64,000 nt of DNA from Azospirillum sp. RU38E (GCF_900188385.1 NZ_FZOI01000002.1:186001-250000), one strand, 5' to 3'. Positions 44,427 through 53,599 are shown, numbered from the stretch's first letter. Notes: generated from the sequence alone by a model not told the origin. Numbers and translations: made by a program.

Positions 44427-45991
44427 AGCCCCAGCACGCCCGGCGAAATCCGCCCCTGCGGGTCCAACTGTGCCTTCAGGCTGCGCAGCAATGCAGCGGT
44501 TGGACCAGAGAGCCGATCCAGATAGGGATAGGCCTTGCCGATCTGGTAATGGATGGCGCCAAACTGACCATAAAGGGCGACCAGATCGTATTTCAGCTGG
44601 TGCACATAGGCCCGTGCTTCCAGGTTTTCCGGGTATTTGGGCAGCTTTTCCAGATAATCGGCCGGCACCACCTGCCGGTGATAATCGGTGATGACATCCG
44701 GCCAGTAGATGGCGATTTCATAGAGAAAACCGCTGGCATTGGGGACGGAGAACATGGTGCCAGTCCAGACGCCCAGCCGCTTCATCTCAGCCGACCGTTC
44801 CGCCAGGAAGGCGGCCAGCGCCTTGTCGAACGGCTTGGTGTTGGAATGTGGCAGCACACCATGCACCGGCACCCAGCGTTCCCCCGCCGGACCCAACGTG
44901 TTGTAGAAGGGGGCGAACGGCATGGAGCGGACCACCGCCGGCACCGTACCGGGAATTTCCCGGCCCAGCGGCCCCAGCAATTCGCGCATCCGGTTCAGGC
45001 GGCCCTTCACCTCCCCATCATCCACCCCTTCGACGATGTAATGCACCATATAGGGGGCGCTGCCCAGATCGCGCCGGGCGGAAAGGGCGGCCTTGCCCAA
45101 CTGCACGATGCCCGACGCCAGCGACGGTGAACTGCGCAGGATGGACAGGGCCATGCCAAACTGCGCACCGGCCCGGTCCTGCCGGGCAATCTGCCCCTGC
45201 GACAGGGCACCATCCAGGGCGAAGCCGCTTTCATCCAGCCGGTCGAACGACACAAGGCGCATCGCCTCGTGCAGATGATCGAAATCGGGGAAGGCGAAGG
45301 AAATGGGGCGATGGGCGGCGCGCTGGCGCTGCAGGGCCAGCGTTACCCGCGCCTTGATGCCCAGCGCCCCGCAATCCCCCGTGAACAGGCCGGTCAAATC
45401 GGGCCCGTAATGGCGGGAGAACGGGCTGCTGCCGACAGCGGCGGAACCGGTGGACAGCAGATTGCCATCCGCCGTCACCACATCCACCGACAGCACCGAT
45501 TCCGCCGAAATGCCATAGGCCCCGGAACCATGGCTGATAGAATTCTGCGACACCGACCCGCCGATGGTGGCCAGCAGGCCGGAGAAGGGGCCCCAGAACG
45601 GGGTGCGCAAACCGCGCGCATCCAGGGCTGCCTTCAATTCCGCCCAGGTGACACCGGCTTCCACCGTGACGAAGGCATCTTCTTCGTTGATGGTGATGAT
45701 GCGGTTCAGGCGGCTCAGATCGACCAGCACCTGACCGGCATCCCGCGGCACATAACCATCGGTGTAGGAGGCACCGCCCCCGCGCACCGACAGGGCAATG
45801 CCGGCCTCAGCGGTGGCACGCACCACGGCCTGTAAGGCCTCCACATTTTGCGGACGCACCACGGCCAGCGGCATTTCCAGCCGGCGATAGACATCGGTGG
45901 CCAGCGGCGACATGGCATCGCCGGTGATCAGGCCGCCATCGCCGACGATGCCGGCCAGTTGTGCCAGCAGGGGAGTGGTGTCGAGCGGCAT
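44423..45991 (-). CDS. FAD-binding oxidase of the vanillyl-alcohol oxidase / PCMH type
   Basis: The 522-residue protein has an FAD_binding_4 domain (about 35-250: PLAVVRPQNVEALQAVVRAT, LSVRGGGASYTDGYVPRD, GLLATIGGSVSQNSISHGSG) and a C-terminal cap related to 4-cresol dehydrogenase, vanillyl-alcohol and eugenol oxidases. Such enzymes oxidise para-substituted phenols or other alcohols. The start follows the stop of the upstream small gene by one base (TGACATG). It is the third gene of a minus-strand operon with the methyltransferase and the small protein. Covalent flavin attachment could not be judged. Confidence 0.85.
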   Translation of the reverse strand: MPLDTTPLLAQLAGIVGDGGLITGDAMSPLATDVYRRLEMPLAVVRPQNVEALQAVVRATAEAGIALSVRGGGASYTDGYVPRDAGQVLVDLSRLNRIITINEEDAFVTVEAGVTWAELKAALDARGLRTPFWGPFSGLLATIGGSVSQNSISHGSGAYGISAESVLSVDVVTADGNLLSTGSAAVGSSPFSRHYGPDLTGLFTGDCGALGIKARVTLALQRQRAAHRPISFAFPDFDHLHEAMRLVSFDRLDESGFALDGALSQGQIARQDRAGAQFGMALSILRSSPSLASGIVQLGKAALSARRDLGSAPYMVHYIVEGVDDGEVKGRLNRMRELLGPLGREIPGTVPAVVRSMPFAPFYNTLGPAGERWVPVHGVLPHSNTKPFDKALAAFLAERSAEMKRLGVWTGTMFSVPNASGFLYEIAIYWPDVITDYHRQVVPADYLEKLPKYPENLEARAYVHQLKYDLVALYGQFGAIHYQIGKAYPYLDRLSGPTAALLRSLKAQLDPQGRISPGVLGL

Positions 45992-45992
45992 G

Positions 45993-46337
45993 TCAGGCAA
46001 CCGCAATTTCGTCGATCACAGCGCTGTAGCCTTCCGCCGTTTCATGGGCAGCGGCTTCGGCGGCTTCCTTGCGCATCAGATAGAACAGGCGTTCCAGCAT
46101 CTGCTGACGGCGGGCTTCACGTGCCTCCAGCGCCGGCTGGTCCAGTTGCAGCTTGGCAATGCCGCCGGCCAGATCCAGCCCGTTGACGGCGGCCACACGC
46201 TCGATGCTGTCAATATGGTCGGCCAGCACCGACACTTCGCTGGCCAGCACCATGATCATCGACATCATCTGGTCATTGGCGCTGTTGTCGTAAAATTGCG
46301 GGCGCTTGCCCTTGGAATTGCGGTTCATGGCTTTCAT
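45993..46337 (-). CDS. Small conserved-context protein of unknown function
   Basis: The 114-residue protein is not recognised. It is predicted all-helical, with a basic N-terminus (MNRNSKGKRPQFYDNSAN from the second ATG at 46328), then long amphipathic helices (MMSMIMVLASEVSVLADHID, EARRQQMLERLFYLMRKEAA). It has no cysteine and no signal peptide. It sits 60 bases after the methyltransferase gene and one base before the flavin oxidase gene, so it is likely an accessory subunit or regulator of one of them. This role is inference. Confidence 0.7.
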   Translation of the reverse strand: MKAMNRNSKGKRPQFYDNSANDQMMSMIMVLASEVSVLADHIDSIERVAAVNGLDLAGGIAKLQLDQPALEAREARRQQMLERLFYLMRKEAAEAAAHETAEGYSAVIDEIAVA

Positions 46338-46397
46338 CCGAATGGGGGGCGGGGGCTTGGCGGGCAGGGGCGGCCTTGGTGCCGCCCCACGGCCGGA

Positions 46398-47612
46398 TCA
46401 GGCCGGCTTCTGGGCGATCAGCACTTCCCAGCCGCCGCCGGGGGCAAATTCACCCGCCACGAAATCACGGTCAGCCACACCTTCTGCCGCTTCCTGGCTA
46501 TAGCCGGCGGCCTGGGCGGCAAACTCCATCACCGCCATCGGGGCGGTATCAAAGCGCACGCTGTCCGGCGCGAAACCGACCTTGCGGGCCAGCCCCACCT
46601 GATCCACCTCACGCATCGCCCCCCAGAAGGGTTCGTTATTATAATAGGTCTCGTTATCCAGGATGAACTGGGTGAACGGGTCCATCAGGTCGAACGGCGG
46701 CAGATCGGCATGGATCATCACGCCGCCGGGGGCCAGCACGCGGAAACATTCTTCAAAAATGCGCGGCATGGCCTTGCCGGATGTCTCGTGCAGCAGGATA
46801 TGGCTAACCACCAGATCGAAATGACCATCGGGGAAGCTGGTCTTCTCCGCATTCATCTGGGCGAAATTGACATCCAGGCCGAAGGCGCCGGCGCGGGCAT
46901 GGGCATAGCGCACCTGCTGGGCGGCCACATCCACCCCCCAGACTTCTGCGTCCGGGAACAGTTCCTTATAGGGAAGGGTGGAATGGCCCACGGTGCAGCC
47001 CATGTCGAGAATGCGCTTGGGCGTGAAGCCGTTCAGGCGGCGCTTGATATAGTTGCAGACCGACCGGCCCATATCATCATTGTTCGGGCCGGTATAGCCC
47101 ATGGAATAGAGATAGACGCCACGGTCATACAGAACGCCGCCATTGATCTCCGCCGGCTTTTCCTCGCCTGGATAGCCGCCGGGCATACAATGGATGTCCA
47201 AGGCGGCGACATATTTCGGCACCTCGAAATTGTCGGGGATCAGCAACTGACCCTTGTTCTTGGCTGAACATTCCTTGGCGGCGGCAGCCAGATCGCCTTC
47301 CTGGCGTTCGATGCTGTCAATTACCGAATCCCACAGCAATTCCTGGCTGATCCGGTTGACGGCGGCATAATGCTGGAAATAGACATCCCGCACCATCGCC
47401 TTGCGGATGCCATGGCGGTCGGGCGTCGGCGCCTTGCCGGTCTCCTGGCTGTAGCGGTCAACCGCGCGGGTCTTGTAGATGGGGCCCAGACCGGGCAGCA
47501 AGCCCCTCTGGATGAACTGCTTCAGGCTTTTGCTGAATTCCTGACGTGAGGCTTCATCGGCCGTGGCCTGCGGCAGCATCGCGTGCGGCGCCTGCTGGAA
47601 CGTGTTCAGCAT
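46398..47612 (-). CDS. Class I SAM-dependent methyltransferase
   Basis: The 404-residue protein has a helical N-terminal domain (about 1-190) and a C-terminal Rossmann methyltransferase. Motif I is RILDMGCTVGHSTLPYKELF, followed by AEVWGVDVAAQQVRYAHARA and FDLVVSHILLHETSGKAMPR. The N-terminal extension is longer than in generic ubiE-type enzymes. ATG 47612 was preferred to 47621 because AGGG lies 9 bases ahead of it. It heads the minus-strand operon and is divergent from an aldehyde dehydrogenase gene, with a RTCCRY-N3-GTGGAY site in the gap. Methyl acceptor unknown. Confidence 0.87.
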   Translation of the reverse strand: MLNTFQQAPHAMLPQATADEASRQEFSKSLKQFIQRGLLPGLGPIYKTRAVDRYSQETGKAPTPDRHGIRKAMVRDVYFQHYAAVNRISQELLWDSVIDSIERQEGDLAAAAKECSAKNKGQLLIPDNFEVPKYVAALDIHCMPGGYPGEEKPAEINGGVLYDRGVYLYSMGYTGPNNDDMGRSVCNYIKRRLNGFTPKRILDMGCTVGHSTLPYKELFPDAEVWGVDVAAQQVRYAHARAGAFGLDVNFAQMNAEKTSFPDGHFDLVVSHILLHETSGKAMPRIFEECFRVLAPGGVMIHADLPPFDLMDPFTQFILDNETYYNNEPFWGAMREVDQVGLARKVGFAPDSVRFDTAPMAVMEFAAQAAGYSQEAAEGVADRDFVAGEFAPGGGWEVLIAQKPA

Positions 47613-47725
47613 CTCCACCATCCCTGTATGTCGGTGATTTTCAGTGATGGTGTGGCCTAGCGCCGGTTCTGCGAAGCCCGCTGCCCCCATCTGTTCGCCT
47701 GATGGACAGTTTCCGCCCCGCCACC

Positions 47726-47740
47726 ATCCGCATGGTGGAT
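47726..47740. promoter_or_regulatory. 15-bp palindrome, copy d (candidate IclR operator)
   Basis: ATCCGCATGGTGGAT fits RTCCRY-N3-GTGGAY. It lies in the divergent gap between the methyltransferase operon and the first aldehyde dehydrogenase, so it could serve both. It is embedded in a longer CCACCAT...ATGGTGG dyad. Confidence 0.5.
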
Positions 47741-47820
47741 AGTGATGATGAAAGCGCTGCCCTGAAAGGGCTATGTCCCGTCAAATCCAGCCATCCTTAT
47801 ATCCGGGAGGCGACCCGACC

Positions 47821-49329
47821 ATGACCTTGTTAGAAGCCACCAGCCCCAGCAGCGAGGCCGCCCGCGCCCTGCTGTCCGCCCCGGCGCGGCGCGCCATGCT
47901 GATTGGCGGGGAATGGGTGCAGGCCCTGTCGGGCTACACCATCCCCACCATCGATCCGGCCACCGGCCGGATTCTGGCGGAGATTCCTGATGCCGGTGCG
48001 GCCGATGTGGACCGGGCGGTTGCGGCCGCCCGCGCTGCCTTTCCCGGCTGGGCCGCCACGGTGCCGGCAGAACGGGCAGCCATTCTGAACCGGATTGCCG
48101 ATCTGATGGAACGTCATATTGACGAGCTGTCGGAGCTGGAAACGCTGGACCAGGGCAAGGCGCTCTATGTTGGCCGCTGGGCGGAAATCCCCGGTGCCAT
48201 CGGGCAGTTCCGCTTCTTCGCCGGTCAGGCCATGGCAATTGAAGGCCGCACCATCACCCCCTCGGTCACCTATCAGCCGCCCGGCAAGCAGGTTCATGCC
48301 TGGACAGTGCGGGAACCGGTGGGGGTCGTGGCGGCCATCGTGCCCTGGAATTCGCCTTTGGTGCTGACGGCGATGAAGCTGGCCCCGGCCCTGGCCGCCG
48401 GGTGCAGCATCGTGCTGAAACCGGCGGAGGATACGTCGCTGACCGCCCTGCGCCTGGGTGAGTTGATGCAGGAAGCCGGCCTGCCGCCGGGCGTGTTGAA
48501 CATCGTTACCGGCCGGGGGGCTGAAACCGGTGCGGCGCTGGCCGGGCATGGCGGGGTGGACAAGGTGGCCTTCACCGGCTCCACCGCCACCGGCCGCGCC
48601 ATCCTGGATGCCTCCAAGGGTAATCTGAAGCGGGTGACGCTGGAACTGGGCGGTAAGTCGCCAGTGATCGTCCTGCCGGATGCGGAGCTGGATCTGGCGA
48701 TTCCCGGTGCGGCCAATGCCATTTTTTTCAATGGTGGACAGGTCTGCGTCGCCGGTTCGCGCACCTATGTCCATGCCGATATCTATGACAAGGTGCTGGA
48801 AGGGCTGGTGGCGGCGGCCAATGGCATCCAGTTGGGCCACGGCCTGAACCCGGCCACCCAGATGGGGCCGCTGGTTTCCCCCAAACAGGCGCAGCGGGTC
48901 GAGGGGCTGATCGTGGGTGCCGGCAAGGCCGGCGCCAGCGTGCTGACCGGGGGGGAACGGCTGGGCCCGGCCGGCACCTTCATCCGCCCCACCATCATTG
49001 CCAATGTCGATCCGGCGGCAGAGATTGTGAAGGAGGAGGTGTTCGGCCCGGTGCTGGTGGTGCAGCGCTTCACCGATCTGGATCAGGTGGTGGATGCGGC
49101 CAATGACAGTGTTTACGGGCTGGCGGCCAGCGTGTGGACGCAGAATTTCTCCCAGGCGCACCGGCTGTCGCGCCGGCTGAATGCCGGCACGGTCTGGATC
49201 AACACCCATTCCATGTTCGATGCCAGCCTGCCCATCGGCGGCGTGAAGCAGTCCGGCTATGGCCGGGACAGCGGGCTGGCAGCCCTGGATAATTACCTGG
49301 ACTGGAAGACGGTCTGCGCCGTGCTGTAA
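47821..49329 (+). CDS. Aldehyde dehydrogenase family protein (first)
   Basis: The 502-residue NAD(P)-dependent aldehyde dehydrogenase has the conserved VGVVAAIVPWNSPLVLTAMK, FTGSTATGRAI, the general-base Glu in LELGGKSPVIV, and the catalytic Cys in NGGQVCVAGSR. The C-terminus ends GVKQSGYGRDSGLAALDNYL. ATG 47821 follows GGGAGG at normal spacing; the frame extends upstream without homology. Substrate unknown, but its place between two oxidase clusters suggests it removes aldehydes made by them. Confidence 0.94.
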   Translation: MTLLEATSPSSEAARALLSAPARRAMLIGGEWVQALSGYTIPTIDPATGRILAEIPDAGAADVDRAVAAARAAFPGWAATVPAERAAILNRIADLMERHIDELSELETLDQGKALYVGRWAEIPGAIGQFRFFAGQAMAIEGRTITPSVTYQPPGKQVHAWTVREPVGVVAAIVPWNSPLVLTAMKLAPALAAGCSIVLKPAEDTSLTALRLGELMQEAGLPPGVLNIVTGRGAETGAALAGHGGVDKVAFTGSTATGRAILDASKGNLKRVTLELGGKSPVIVLPDAELDLAIPGAANAIFFNGGQVCVAGSRTYVHADIYDKVLEGLVAAANGIQLGHGLNPATQMGPLVSPKQAQRVEGLIVGAGKAGASVLTGGERLGPAGTFIRPTIIANVDPAAEIVKEEVFGPVLVVQRFTDLDQVVDAANDSVYGLAASVWTQNFSQAHRLSRRLNAGTVWINTHSMFDASLPIGGVKQSGYGRDSGLAALDNYLDWKTVCAVL

Positions 49330-49331
49330 TA

Positions 49332-49367
49332 CCACCCCGCCGAAAGGTTTACCTTTCGGCGGGGTGG
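49332..49367 (+). terminator. Strong hairpin after the first aldehyde dehydrogenase
   Basis: Perfect 16-bp arms CCACCCCGCCGAAAGG and CCTTTCGGCGGGGTGG with the loop TTTA start 3 bases after the stop codon. No T-tract follows, so it may act as an mRNA 3'-end stabiliser rather than a classical terminator. Confidence 0.6.
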
Positions 49368-49451
49368 AGGCCGGCGACCGCCGGCCCGCCGCTTGGTAGC
49401 GGCGTCAAGCCAAGCTGCCGGTGGCAGCGCCCGGCGATTGAGGGAACAAAA

Positions 49452-49485
49452 AATCTCCCTGGATCGGTCACGATCAAGGGAGATT
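49452..49485. repeat. Inverted repeat between convergent genes
   Basis: AATCTCCCT and AGGGAGATT (9-bp arms, with further GATC pairing inside) form a second hairpin in the 248-base gap between the aldehyde dehydrogenase and the IclR gene. On the minus strand the sequence before it is T-rich, from the third hairpin's tail. Confidence 0.5.
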
Positions 49486-49489
49486 GGTA

Positions 49490-49527
49490 TAAAAATGAAC
49501 AGGGCCGCGTCGCGTGACGCGGCCCTG
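49490..49527 (-). terminator. Rho-independent terminator of the iclR gene
   Basis: Arms CAGGGCCGCGTC (49500-49511) and GACGCGGCCCTG (49516-49527) are a perfect 12-bp stem with the loop GCGT. Read on the minus strand, the stem is followed by TTCATTTTTAT, and it lies about 50 bases after the iclR stop. Confidence 0.7.
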
Positions 49528-49577
49528 GTTTCAAAAGATTGAAGCGTAAGCTTCAGAAACAGCATTGAACTCCAGCG

Positions 49578-50426
49578 TCAATGCTCGACGCGGCGTTCCA
49601 GCGTCCAGTCCCAACGGCGGGTGGGGGCAAGCGGCTGCTGGTGGTTGAGGTCGCGCGCTTCCTTCCATTCGGTGAAGGAGTCACCGATTTCGGCAGCCGC
49701 CGCTTTCAAGTCCGGTACGTATTTGGTCGCGAAAACGGACTCGGTCACGGCCTTGTCCATGAAGCGCATCCCGACGCAGCCCAGCAGGTTGGTGCCGCTA
49801 TAGATCGGTACCGCAGCGGTGGACTCACCGCGATATTGCCGAACGCTGATGGCATAGCCGACCTTGCGGATATGGCTCAGCGTCTTTTCAATCAGGGCGC
49901 GTTCCCGACCAGCCCCTTCCATTTCCTCGCCGGAGCCCAGGGCGATGTCCAGCAGGGCGGCGCGCTGCGGCGCCGGGCTGAAGGCCAGATAGGAACGGCC
50001 GGTGGCGCTGTTCAGCAGCGGCAGCCGCACACCTGCATTATAGCGCTCCAGCGCCAGCGGGCTCTGCTTGTCCGTGGTGTAGCGGAGCAGCATCCTGTTG
50101 CCCTGATTGGTGCTGATGGAAACCGGCCAGACCAGCTTGCGGCCCAGCTGGGACAGCACCGGCTGCGCCACCTCCGTCACCCAGGCTTCATCATCATAGC
50201 CATCCGACAGGCAGCGCACCAGCACCGTCAGACGGTAATGATCATCAGAGGTGTCGCGCACGGCATAGCCGGCCGAACACAGCGTTTCCAACACCCGATA
50301 GGCTGTTGTCCGCGGCAGATCAATGGCGTTTGCCACGTCGGTGACGGTGACGCCATTGCGGCTGTTCAGCACCTGCAGCACATCAAGCACCCGAAGCATC
50401 GCGCGAACTGGTTTAACCTTGTCCAT
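49578..50426 (-). CDS. IclR-family transcriptional regulator (MhpR-like)
   Basis: The 282-residue protein has the N-terminal winged helix (VRAMLRVLDVLQVLNSRNGV, DVANAIDLPRTTAYRVLETL). The IclR effector domain (about 85-255) contains LPLLNSATGRSYLAFSPAPQ and GYAISVRQYRGESTAAVPIY with GCVGMRFMDKAV at the end. It resembles activators of aromatic-acid pathways such as MhpR. It is divergent from the flavin monooxygenase gene, and a 15-bp palindrome present at four promoters of the region lies in the shared gap. Confidence 0.93.
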   Translation of the reverse strand: MDKVKPVRAMLRVLDVLQVLNSRNGVTVTDVANAIDLPRTTAYRVLETLCSAGYAVRDTSDDHYRLTVLVRCLSDGYDDEAWVTEVAQPVLSQLGRKLVWPVSISTNQGNRMLLRYTTDKQSPLALERYNAGVRLPLLNSATGRSYLAFSPAPQRAALLDIALGSGEEMEGAGRERALIEKTLSHIRKVGYAISVRQYRGESTAAVPIYSGTNLLGCVGMRFMDKAVTESVFATKYVPDLKAAAAEIGDSFTEWKEARDLNHQQPLAPTRRWDWTLERRVEH

Positions 50427-50556
50427 ACCCGTTCTCCGTTGTCCTGTTATTGTTGCCTGTTTTGTTATGCCTGTTCTATTGGCATAATTTTAGATCATCT
50501 TTTTTCGCATAATCGCTATTCCCGTAAAAAAAGGGAAGCCTGAATCGTCACATTCT

Positions 50557-50571
50557 GTCCGTGGGGTGGAC
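50557..50571. promoter_or_regulatory. 15-bp palindrome, copy a (candidate IclR operator)
   Basis: GTCCGTGGGGTGGAC fits RTCCRY-N3-GTGGAY. It sits in the 302-base gap between iclR and the flavin monooxygenase, 131 bases from the iclR start and 158 from the monooxygenase start. The rest of the gap holds an AT-rich stretch next to iclR and further GTCC/GGAC half-sites near 50620-50640, but no gene. Confidence 0.55.
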
Positions 50572-50728
50572 GAATTTTGTCCGGCCTCCGGTCAGGCGGT
50601 CACGGGGGCGACCACCGTGCGGACAGGGGGCTGTGTCCATCTATGCCCCACCAATGGCACCCCGTCTTAATTCCACGCGGGGACGGCAGCGGGCCGTCGG
50701 GACACGGACCTGAAGGTTTTCCAAACAA

Positions 50729-51877
50729 ATGAATAAAGCGAGGATCACCATCGTCGGGGGCGGGATCGGCGGCATGACGGCCGCCATTGCGCTTCAACAG
50801 CAGGGGTTCACGGTGACGTTGGCGGAGGCGGCCCCTGCCTTCGGGGAGGTGGGGGCCGGTGTCACCCTGTCGCCCAACGCCATGAAGGGTTTCATCCATG
50901 TCGGCCTGTGCGAGCAGATTGCCGCAGCGGGCGTGGAACCGCGGCGCCAGCGTATCCAGCATTGGCAGGATGGGCGACTGCTACGCCCGATGGAACGCGC
51001 CGACATGCGGGCCAAGCACGGCGCGCCTTATGTCTATATCCATCGTGCCGATCTGCACGCGATTCTGGTGGATGCGGCGGCCCGCGCCGGCGTCACCCTG
51101 CTGACCGATGCCGCCGCCGTGGCGGTGGAGGGCAGCACGGTGGTGCTGCATGATGGAAGGCGGCTGGAAGCGGATTTGCTGGTCGGGGCCGATGGGTTGA
51201 AATCGGTGGTCCGCCGTGTGTTTGAACCGGCCGTGGCGCATTTTACCGGCCATGTCGCCTGGCGCGCCCTGGCACCGGTAGATGACAGCCTGGCGGATCT
51301 GGCGCAATGGCCGGGGATGCATATTGGCCCCGGCCGCATGGTGGTGCGCTATCCGGTGCGCCAGTCCAAGATATTGAACATGGTGTTTTTTGCCCGCCAG
51401 GAAGGCTGGGTCCAGGATGGCTGGACCATTGCGGCCAGCCGCGCCGATCTGGAAACCACCTTTGCTGGCTGGGCGCCGGAGGTGCAGGCAATGATCGCTG
51501 CCGTGCCGGAAGACAAGCTCTATAAATGGGCGATCAATGCCCGCAAGCCGCTGTCGAGCTGGATTGTCGATGACAAGGTCACCCTGCTGGGCGATGCCGC
51601 CCACGCCATGACGCCCTTCATGGGCCAGGGTGCCGCTTGTGCCATTGAAGATGCCATCGTGCTGACCCGCGCCCTGGTGGCGTCGGACAGCATTGCCGAG
51701 GGGCTGAAGCGCTATGTCGCGGCCCGTCATGAGCGGGCCACCTTCATCCAGCTGGAATCCAACGCCAATGCAGACCGGATGCAGTCGGCGGATACGGAAC
51801 TGTTTGGTCTTTCTGCGCTGCGCAATGAAGACACCCTCGGTCTTCTGGATTATGACTGCCGCACCATACCTGTGTAA
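50729..51877 (+). CDS. FAD-dependent monooxygenase (salicylate hydroxylase type)
   Basis: The 382-residue class A flavin hydroxylase has ITIVGGGIGGMTAAIALQQQ (FAD ADP-binding), the DG motif LLVGADGLKSVVRRVF, and the second FAD motif VTLLGDAAHAMTPFMGQGAA. It hydroxylates, often with decarboxylation, an aromatic acid using NAD(P)H and O2. It is the first gene of a plus-strand operon with the second aldehyde dehydrogenase (48 bases later) and is divergent from the IclR regulator. The substrate ring is not readable from sequence. Confidence 0.92.
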   Translation: MNKARITIVGGGIGGMTAAIALQQQGFTVTLAEAAPAFGEVGAGVTLSPNAMKGFIHVGLCEQIAAAGVEPRRQRIQHWQDGRLLRPMERADMRAKHGAPYVYIHRADLHAILVDAAARAGVTLLTDAAAVAVEGSTVVLHDGRRLEADLLVGADGLKSVVRRVFEPAVAHFTGHVAWRALAPVDDSLADLAQWPGMHIGPGRMVVRYPVRQSKILNMVFFARQEGWVQDGWTIAASRADLETTFAGWAPEVQAMIAAVPEDKLYKWAINARKPLSSWIVDDKVTLLGDAAHAMTPFMGQGAACAIEDAIVLTRALVASDSIAEGLKRYVAARHERATFIQLESNANADRMQSADTELFGLSALRNEDTLGLLDYDCRTIPV

Positions 51878-51924
51878 CCGATTGGCTTCCAAGCCCTTCT
51901 TTTCATTCTATTTCTGGGGAAATC

Positions 51925-53439
51925 ATGTCCGCCTCGCCACAGCCTTTTGATGGTCACGCCATTTCCCCGGCCACAGCCGCCTTCCTGGGTGAACCGCACC
52001 TGCTGTTCATTGGCGGGGAATGGCGCAAGGGTCGGGCGGGGGAGGCGATCACCAGTGTCGACCCCGCCACCGGTCTGCCCCTGGCAAGTGTGGAAAGCGG
52101 TGGCGTGGCGGAAATTGATGCCGCCGTGGCGGCGGCCAGCCGGGCCTTTGCCGGTGCCTGGGGGCGCAGCAGCGGGCCGGAACGGTCCCGGCTGCTGATG
52201 CGGCTGGCCCGGCTGCTGGAACGGGATGCCGATATCTTCACCGAACTGGAAATCCTGGATAACGGGATGCCGGGCTTCATCGCCCGGCTGACGGTGAATA
52301 ATTGCGTGGAGATGTTTGAATATTACGCCGGTGGCGCCTTCCGCATCGAGGGCACCACCACCACGCCCCCCCCGCATGTCACCGCCACGGCAGAGGCGCT
52401 GACCTACACGATCCGGGAGGCCGTGGGTGTGGTCGGCCTGATCGTGCCCTGGAACGTACCGCTCTCCACCCTGGTGCTGAAGCTGGCACCAGCATTGGCA
52501 GCTGGCTGCACCGTCATTGTCAAACCGTCGGAAGAAACCCCCCTGTCGGCCGTGCTGCTGGGCCGGCTGATTGCGGAGGCTGGGTTCCCGGCCGGCGTGG
52601 TCAATATCGTCAATGGTCCGGGGGAAACGGCGGGGGCCCGCCTGTCCCAGCATCCGGATGTCGACAAGATCAGCTTCACCGGTTCCACCGAGGTGGGGCG
52701 CAAGATCGTGCAGGCGGCGGCGGGCAACCTGAAAAAGGTTTCCCTGGAACTGGGCGGCAAGTCGCCCGTGGTGGTGATGCCGGATGCCGATCTGGACATT
52801 GCCATTCCCGGTGTCGCCATGGCTACCTTCTTCCTGCAGGGCCAGAACTGCATGGCCGGCACCCGCATCTTCGCCCATGCCGCCATCCATGACCGGCTGG
52901 TGGAAGGGATGGCGGCCTTTGTCCGCTCCTTCAAGCTGGGCCATGGGCTGGACCCGTCGGTGCAGTTCGGCCCGCTGATCAGCGCCGGACAGGCGGCGCG
53001 CGTCTGCGGCTATATCGAAAGCGGCCTGCAGCAGGGGGCCACCCTGGTGACCGGCGGGGAGAAGTTGAACCGGCCGGGTCATTTCGTGCCCCCCACCATC
53101 CTGACCAATGTTTCCACCGACATGAAAGTGTTTCGGGAAGAGATTTTCGGGCCCGTCATGTGTGTCAACCGGCTGGAAACCGACGATATCGAAGAGATCG
53201 CGGCGCTGGCCAACGATACGGTCTATGGGCTGTCGGGCAGTGTCTGGACCCGCAGCCTGTCCACGGCCCACCGTCTGGTGTCGCGCATCCGCTCCGGCCA
53301 GGTCTCCATCAACTGCCATGGCGCCATTGCAACCAACATCCCCTTCGGCGGCTATCGCCAGTCCGGCTGGGGCCGTGAATTCGGCAAGGAAGGGCTGGAC
53401 GCCTATCTGGAAACCAAGGCCGTGACGGCACGGCTCTGA
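51925..53439 (+). CDS. Aldehyde dehydrogenase family protein (second)
   Basis: The 504-residue aldehyde dehydrogenase shows AVGVVGLIVPWNVPLSTLVL, FTGSTEVGRKI, the base Glu in SLELGGKSPVVV, and the catalytic Cys in LQGQNCMAGTR. It differs from the first paralogue 4 kb away at most non-motif positions, so it is not a recent duplicate. It follows the flavin monooxygenase by 48 bases and precedes the exported amine oxidase-like gene by 160 bases, where no terminator is clear. Confidence 0.94.
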   Translation: MSASPQPFDGHAISPATAAFLGEPHLLFIGGEWRKGRAGEAITSVDPATGLPLASVESGGVAEIDAAVAAASRAFAGAWGRSSGPERSRLLMRLARLLERDADIFTELEILDNGMPGFIARLTVNNCVEMFEYYAGGAFRIEGTTTTPPPHVTATAEALTYTIREAVGVVGLIVPWNVPLSTLVLKLAPALAAGCTVIVKPSEETPLSAVLLGRLIAEAGFPAGVVNIVNGPGETAGARLSQHPDVDKISFTGSTEVGRKIVQAAAGNLKKVSLELGGKSPVVVMPDADLDIAIPGVAMATFFLQGQNCMAGTRIFAHAAIHDRLVEGMAAFVRSFKLGHGLDPSVQFGPLISAGQAARVCGYIESGLQQGATLVTGGEKLNRPGHFVPPTILTNVSTDMKVFREEIFGPVMCVNRLETDDIEEIAALANDTVYGLSGSVWTRSLSTAHRLVSRIRSGQVSINCHGAIATNIPFGGYRQSGWGREFGKEGLDAYLETKAVTARL

Positions 53440-53599
53440 CCCCATCCACTAGACGGTCAATCGGGGGCGGTGTGTTTGTGAAAAAACAGTGCAGGTTATT
53501 AGCTGACTGAACAACTTCTGTCCGGTTCTGCCCCTGTTGTTAATTGCCCTGATCTTGGTACCGAAGCCTTTTTCCCATCCGCGATTGGTAGAGAATCTC

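Noticed and set aside
50619-50645. Further IclR operator (GGAC and GTCC half-sites)
   Set aside because: The half-sites are in inverted order and at different spacing from the four consistent 15-bp copies, so they may be chance.
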